Source: an uncultured Parabacteroides sp.
GTDB taxonomy: Bacteria; Bacteroidota; Bacteroidia; Bacteroidales; Tannerellaceae
Direction of reading: 5' to 3'
Assembly (NCBI GenBank): GCA_937890135.1
Contig: CALBYC010000206.1
Span: 1-31,565, forward strand
Length of the DNA: 31,565 bases
Shown: positions 29,137 through 31,565 of the stretch, piece after piece
How positions within the stretch are numbered: position 1 is the stretch's first letter
Layout of the letters: each line of letters opens with the position of its first letter
Notes under the pieces: model-generated
Told to the model about the DNA's origin: nothing
The model's input: the letters and a program-made list of their open reading frames with translations, nothing else
Databases searched by the model: none
Made by a program: the position numbers and the translations under genes

Positions 29137-30822
29137 ATGGACTATTCATTTTTTGACCTTCTTCGCTTGTTGGGGTCATTGGCATTGTTCCTATACGGGA
29201 TGAAAATCATGAGCGAAGGGTTACAAAAGTTTGCGGGGGATCGCCTGCGCAAAATCCTAACAGCAATGACGACCAACCGCGTTACCGGAATGTTAACCGG
29301 AGTGCTGATCACAGCACTTATCCAATCTTCATCGGCAACAACCGTGATGGTAGTCAGTTTCGTCAACGCAGGTTTGCTCACGTTGACACAGTCCATCGGA
29401 GTAATCATGGGAGCCAATATCGGGACGACTGTCACAGCATGGATTATTTCCACATTAGGTTTCAAAATAGATATTTCCGCATTCGCACTTCCTCTTCTGG
29501 CTTTCGCCATCCCCCTTTTCTTTTCAAATAAAAGCTCTCGTAAATCCATCGGAGAATTTATTTTCGGTTTTTCATTCTTGTTTATGGGATTGGAAGGATT
29601 GAAGAATAATGCTCCCGATTTAAGCGCAAACCCTGATATGCTGGCATTTGTCCAGAATTATACAGACATGGGGTTCTTCTCTATCCTCCTTTTCCTGTTT
29701 GTCGGTGCCATACTGACTATGATTGTTCAAGCTTCAGCTGCCACGATGGCTATCACACTGATTATGTGCGCAAATGGCTGGATTGATTATCATTTGGGAG
29801 TAGCTTTGGTATTGGGCGAGAATATCGGGACGACCATTACTGCGAACTTTGCTGCATTGACAGGGAACACGCAGGCCCGCAGAGCAGCTCTCGCTCATTT
29901 GATGTTTAATGTGTTTGGCGTCATCTGGGTGCTGGTTCTCTTCTACCCTTTCACAGCTGCCGTGTCCTGGTTTGTAACCAGCATCATGAAAATAACCGAT
30001 CCTTCCGTTGCCATTTCGTTCAAATTAGCAGCGTTCCACACCGCATTCAACATTAGCAATACTTGCATCATGATTTGGTTTGTAAACCTGATAGAGAAAA
30101 CGGTCTGTGCCATCATTACTTCAAAACAAGACGATGAAGAATACCGCCTACGCTACATCTCAGGAGGCATGTTATCCACAGCCGAGCTTTCTATCTTGCA
30201 AGCCCAAAAAGAGATTGTGTTATTTGCAGAACGGACAACCAGGATGTTCAACATGGTGAAAAATCTTCTTTATGAGAAGAACGACGACATATTTTCAAAA
30301 ACATATAGCCGTATAGAGAAATATGAAAATATCAGCGACCGCATGGAGGTGGAGATAGCAAATTATTTGACTCAAGTCTCCGAAGGACGTTTGAGTTCAG
30401 AAAGTAAAGAGGAAATTCGCATCATGCTGCGCGCAGTCAGCGAAATCGAAAGCATTGCCGACTCCTGCAACAATTTGGCCCGTTCGATAAAAAGGCGCAA
30501 CGAATTTAAAAGCGAGTTCACGGATGGGCAAAACGCTCACATGGATCATATGTTTGAATTAGTAACAAAAGCATTGTCTCGTATGAACGAAGTAATGCAT
30601 AAGCCCAATATGGAAAAGAGCGATATCAATATATCATACAATATCGAGAATGAAATAAACAATTACAGGAATCAGCTCAAGGCCCGTAATATTGAGGATA
30701 TTAACAACAAGCTCTATCAATATCAAGATGGCGTTTATTATATGGACATGGTCAGCGAAAGCGAGAAATTAGGGGATTACATTATTAATGTCGTGCAGGC
30801 TTTCATTGAGAAGAAAATATAA
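29137..30822 (+). CDS. Na+/phosphate cotransporter with C-terminal PhoU-like domain
   Basis: A 561-residue member of the NptA/PNaS family (SLC34-like). The two inverted repeats carry the QSSSATT motif at 63-69 and the matching VQASAATMA near residue 200, which line the transport path. About eight to ten hydrophobic segments lie in residues 5-335. Residues about 350-561 are soluble and helical, a PhoU-like regulatory tail (IEKYENISDRMEVEIANYL, EIESIADSCNNLARSIKRR). The protein would import phosphate with Na+. It is the first plus-strand gene after pyrH-nucleoside kinase and is expressed divergently. Confidence 0.92.
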   Translation: MDYSFFDLLRLLGSLALFLYGMKIMSEGLQKFAGDRLRKILTAMTTNRVTGMLTGVLITALIQSSSATTVMVVSFVNAGLLTLTQSIGVIMGANIGTTVTAWIISTLGFKIDISAFALPLLAFAIPLFFSNKSSRKSIGEFIFGFSFLFMGLEGLKNNAPDLSANPDMLAFVQNYTDMGFFSILLFLFVGAILTMIVQASAATMAITLIMCANGWIDYHLGVALVLGENIGTTITANFAALTGNTQARRAALAHLMFNVFGVIWVLVLFYPFTAAVSWFVTSIMKITDPSVAISFKLAAFHTAFNISNTCIMIWFVNLIEKTVCAIITSKQDDEEYRLRYISGGMLSTAELSILQAQKEIVLFAERTTRMFNMVKNLLYEKNDDIFSKTYSRIEKYENISDRMEVEIANYLTQVSEGRLSSESKEEIRIMLRAVSEIESIADSCNNLARSIKRRNEFKSEFTDGQNAHMDHMFELVTKALSRMNEVMHKPNMEKSDINISYNIENEINNYRNQLKARNIEDINNKLYQYQDGVYYMDMVSESEKLGDYIINVVQAFIEKKI

Positions 30823-30889
30823 TTAAGAAACTTGGGGCTGTATAGAGATTCCGTCAAGGGTAATAGGTAATAAACAATAAAACTATAAT

Positions 30890-31565
30890 ATGAAAAGATT
30901 TATTTTTGCTGTTTTAGCTGCTGTTGCATGTGTTTCGAACATAGCACATGCACAAAAAGAATGGAACACTTTTAATTCCATCGCCGCAGGAGTCGGTGTC
31001 GCTTCAATCGGCATCGAAGCAAATATAGCCACACCTTTGTCTAAACATTTCACGTTGCACGCAGGCCTGACAGTTATGCCCGGCTTCAAAAACAATGCAG
31101 ACGTAGACGTTAAAGTCGCAGAATATCCCGGTTACTCAAAAAGCATCAATACCGAGGGGAACATGCAGCGTACTTCCGGCAACTTGCTTTTGAACTATTA
31201 CCCTTTTCAAAAGGTATCTTTTTTTGTTACTGCAGGAGCCTATTTTGGCGGAGCTTCATTAATATCTATCCATGCACAAGATGACGACTTAAAGAAGTTG
31301 GTCGCAGAAACCGGAGAGGTCGGCATTGCCATAGGTAACCATACAATACCCGTAGATAAAGAAGGGCGAGTTTCAGGCGGTCTCAAAGGTTCGTCTTTCC
31401 GTCCGTACATAGGGTTGGGATTCGGGAAGATAGTACCGACGAAACGCCTTTCCACATTGGTTGAACTGGGTGTCCAATTCCATGGCAAACTAAAAGTTTA
31501 TACAGACAGCGGGGAGTGTCAGATGAACTGTGTCATGGCTAATTTTATTCTTAAAACTCATCGGT
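30890..31565 (+). CDS. outer membrane beta-barrel protein, 3' end beyond window
   Basis: The frame starts at ATG 30890 (MKRFIFAVLAAVACVSNIAHAQ, a clear signal peptide cleaved near residue 22) and stays open to the window end, 225 codons. The mature part alternates strands and turns: SIAAGVGVASIGIEANIATPLS, FTLHAGLTVMPGF, NLLLNYYPF, VSFFVTAGAYFGGAS, FRPYIGLGFGK and LSTLVELGVQFHGKLKVY. This is the pattern of small OmpW/porin-like beta barrels, probably close to the C-terminus at the edge. It lies 67 nt after the phosphate transporter, and no separate promoter was found, so they may be co-transcribed. Ligand and partners are unknown. Confidence 0.75.
   Translation, partial: MKRFIFAVLAAVACVSNIAHAQKEWNTFNSIAAGVGVASIGIEANIATPLSKHFTLHAGLTVMPGFKNNADVDVKVAEYPGYSKSINTEGNMQRTSGNLLLNYYPFQKVSFFVTAGAYFGGASLISIHAQDDDLKKLVAETGEVGIAIGNHTIPVDKEGRVSGGLKGSSFRPYIGLGFGKIVPTKRLSTLVELGVQFHGKLKVYTDSGECQMNCVMANFILKTHR

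Overview
The window looks like chromosomal DNA of an anaerobic Bacteroidales bacterium (Bacteroides/Parabacteroides type). The signs are -7 boxes of the Bacteroidota form TAnnTTTG in front of most transcription units, many lipoproteins with a short SPII signal, a TonB-dependent receptor with a carboxypeptidase-like N-terminal domain, a GH92 mannosidase, a three-subunit fumarate reductase with one cytochrome b anchor, and mostly weak Shine-Dalgarno sites. The genus cannot be fixed from sequence reading alone.

Positions 1-6555 hold one long minus-strand operon read from a promoter at about 6548. In order of transcription it encodes a flavodoxin, a dienelactone-hydrolase-like alpha/beta hydrolase, an NTF2/SnoaL-like protein, a second alpha/beta hydrolase, a cupin fused to two carboxymuconolactone-decarboxylase-like domains, a flavodoxin-fold lipoprotein, an aldo/keto reductase, and the 3' part of a flavodoxin-ferredoxin (EFR1-like) gene. 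Every protein whose N-terminus can be read has a signal peptide or lipobox, so an enzyme set normally found in the cytosol appears to be exported. The operon also looks damaged: one signal peptide is frameshifted off its enzyme, one flavodoxin is a junction of two paralogues, and the ferredoxin gene lacks its 5' half.

Positions 6556-7325 are non-coding and carry a cluster of short direct and inverted repeats. A small lipoprotein gene follows at 7326-7781. Then comes the frdCAB operon (7882-11336, minus), which encodes menaquinol:fumarate reductase / succinate dehydrogenase, with a good promoter and terminator. An orphan lipoprotein (11614-12915) and a two-gene unit of TonB-dependent receptor plus beta-helix lipoprotein (13100-17432) form envelope functions. 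A tRNA-Ser(CGA) gene at 17595-17681 has its own promoter and terminator.

Positions 17740-21405 contain a GroES-like protein in an operon with a fused NAD(P)H/ferredoxin-type oxidoreductase, and a LysO-type exporter split into two overlapping genes. A GH92 alpha-mannosidase on the plus strand and a GH43-like protein on the minus strand converge on a long perfect palindrome.

The right end (25034-31565) is core housekeeping: rsgA, frr, pyrH and a TGS-domain nucleoside kinase on the minus strand, then a Na/phosphate cotransporter on the plus strand and a beta-barrel protein cut by the window edge.
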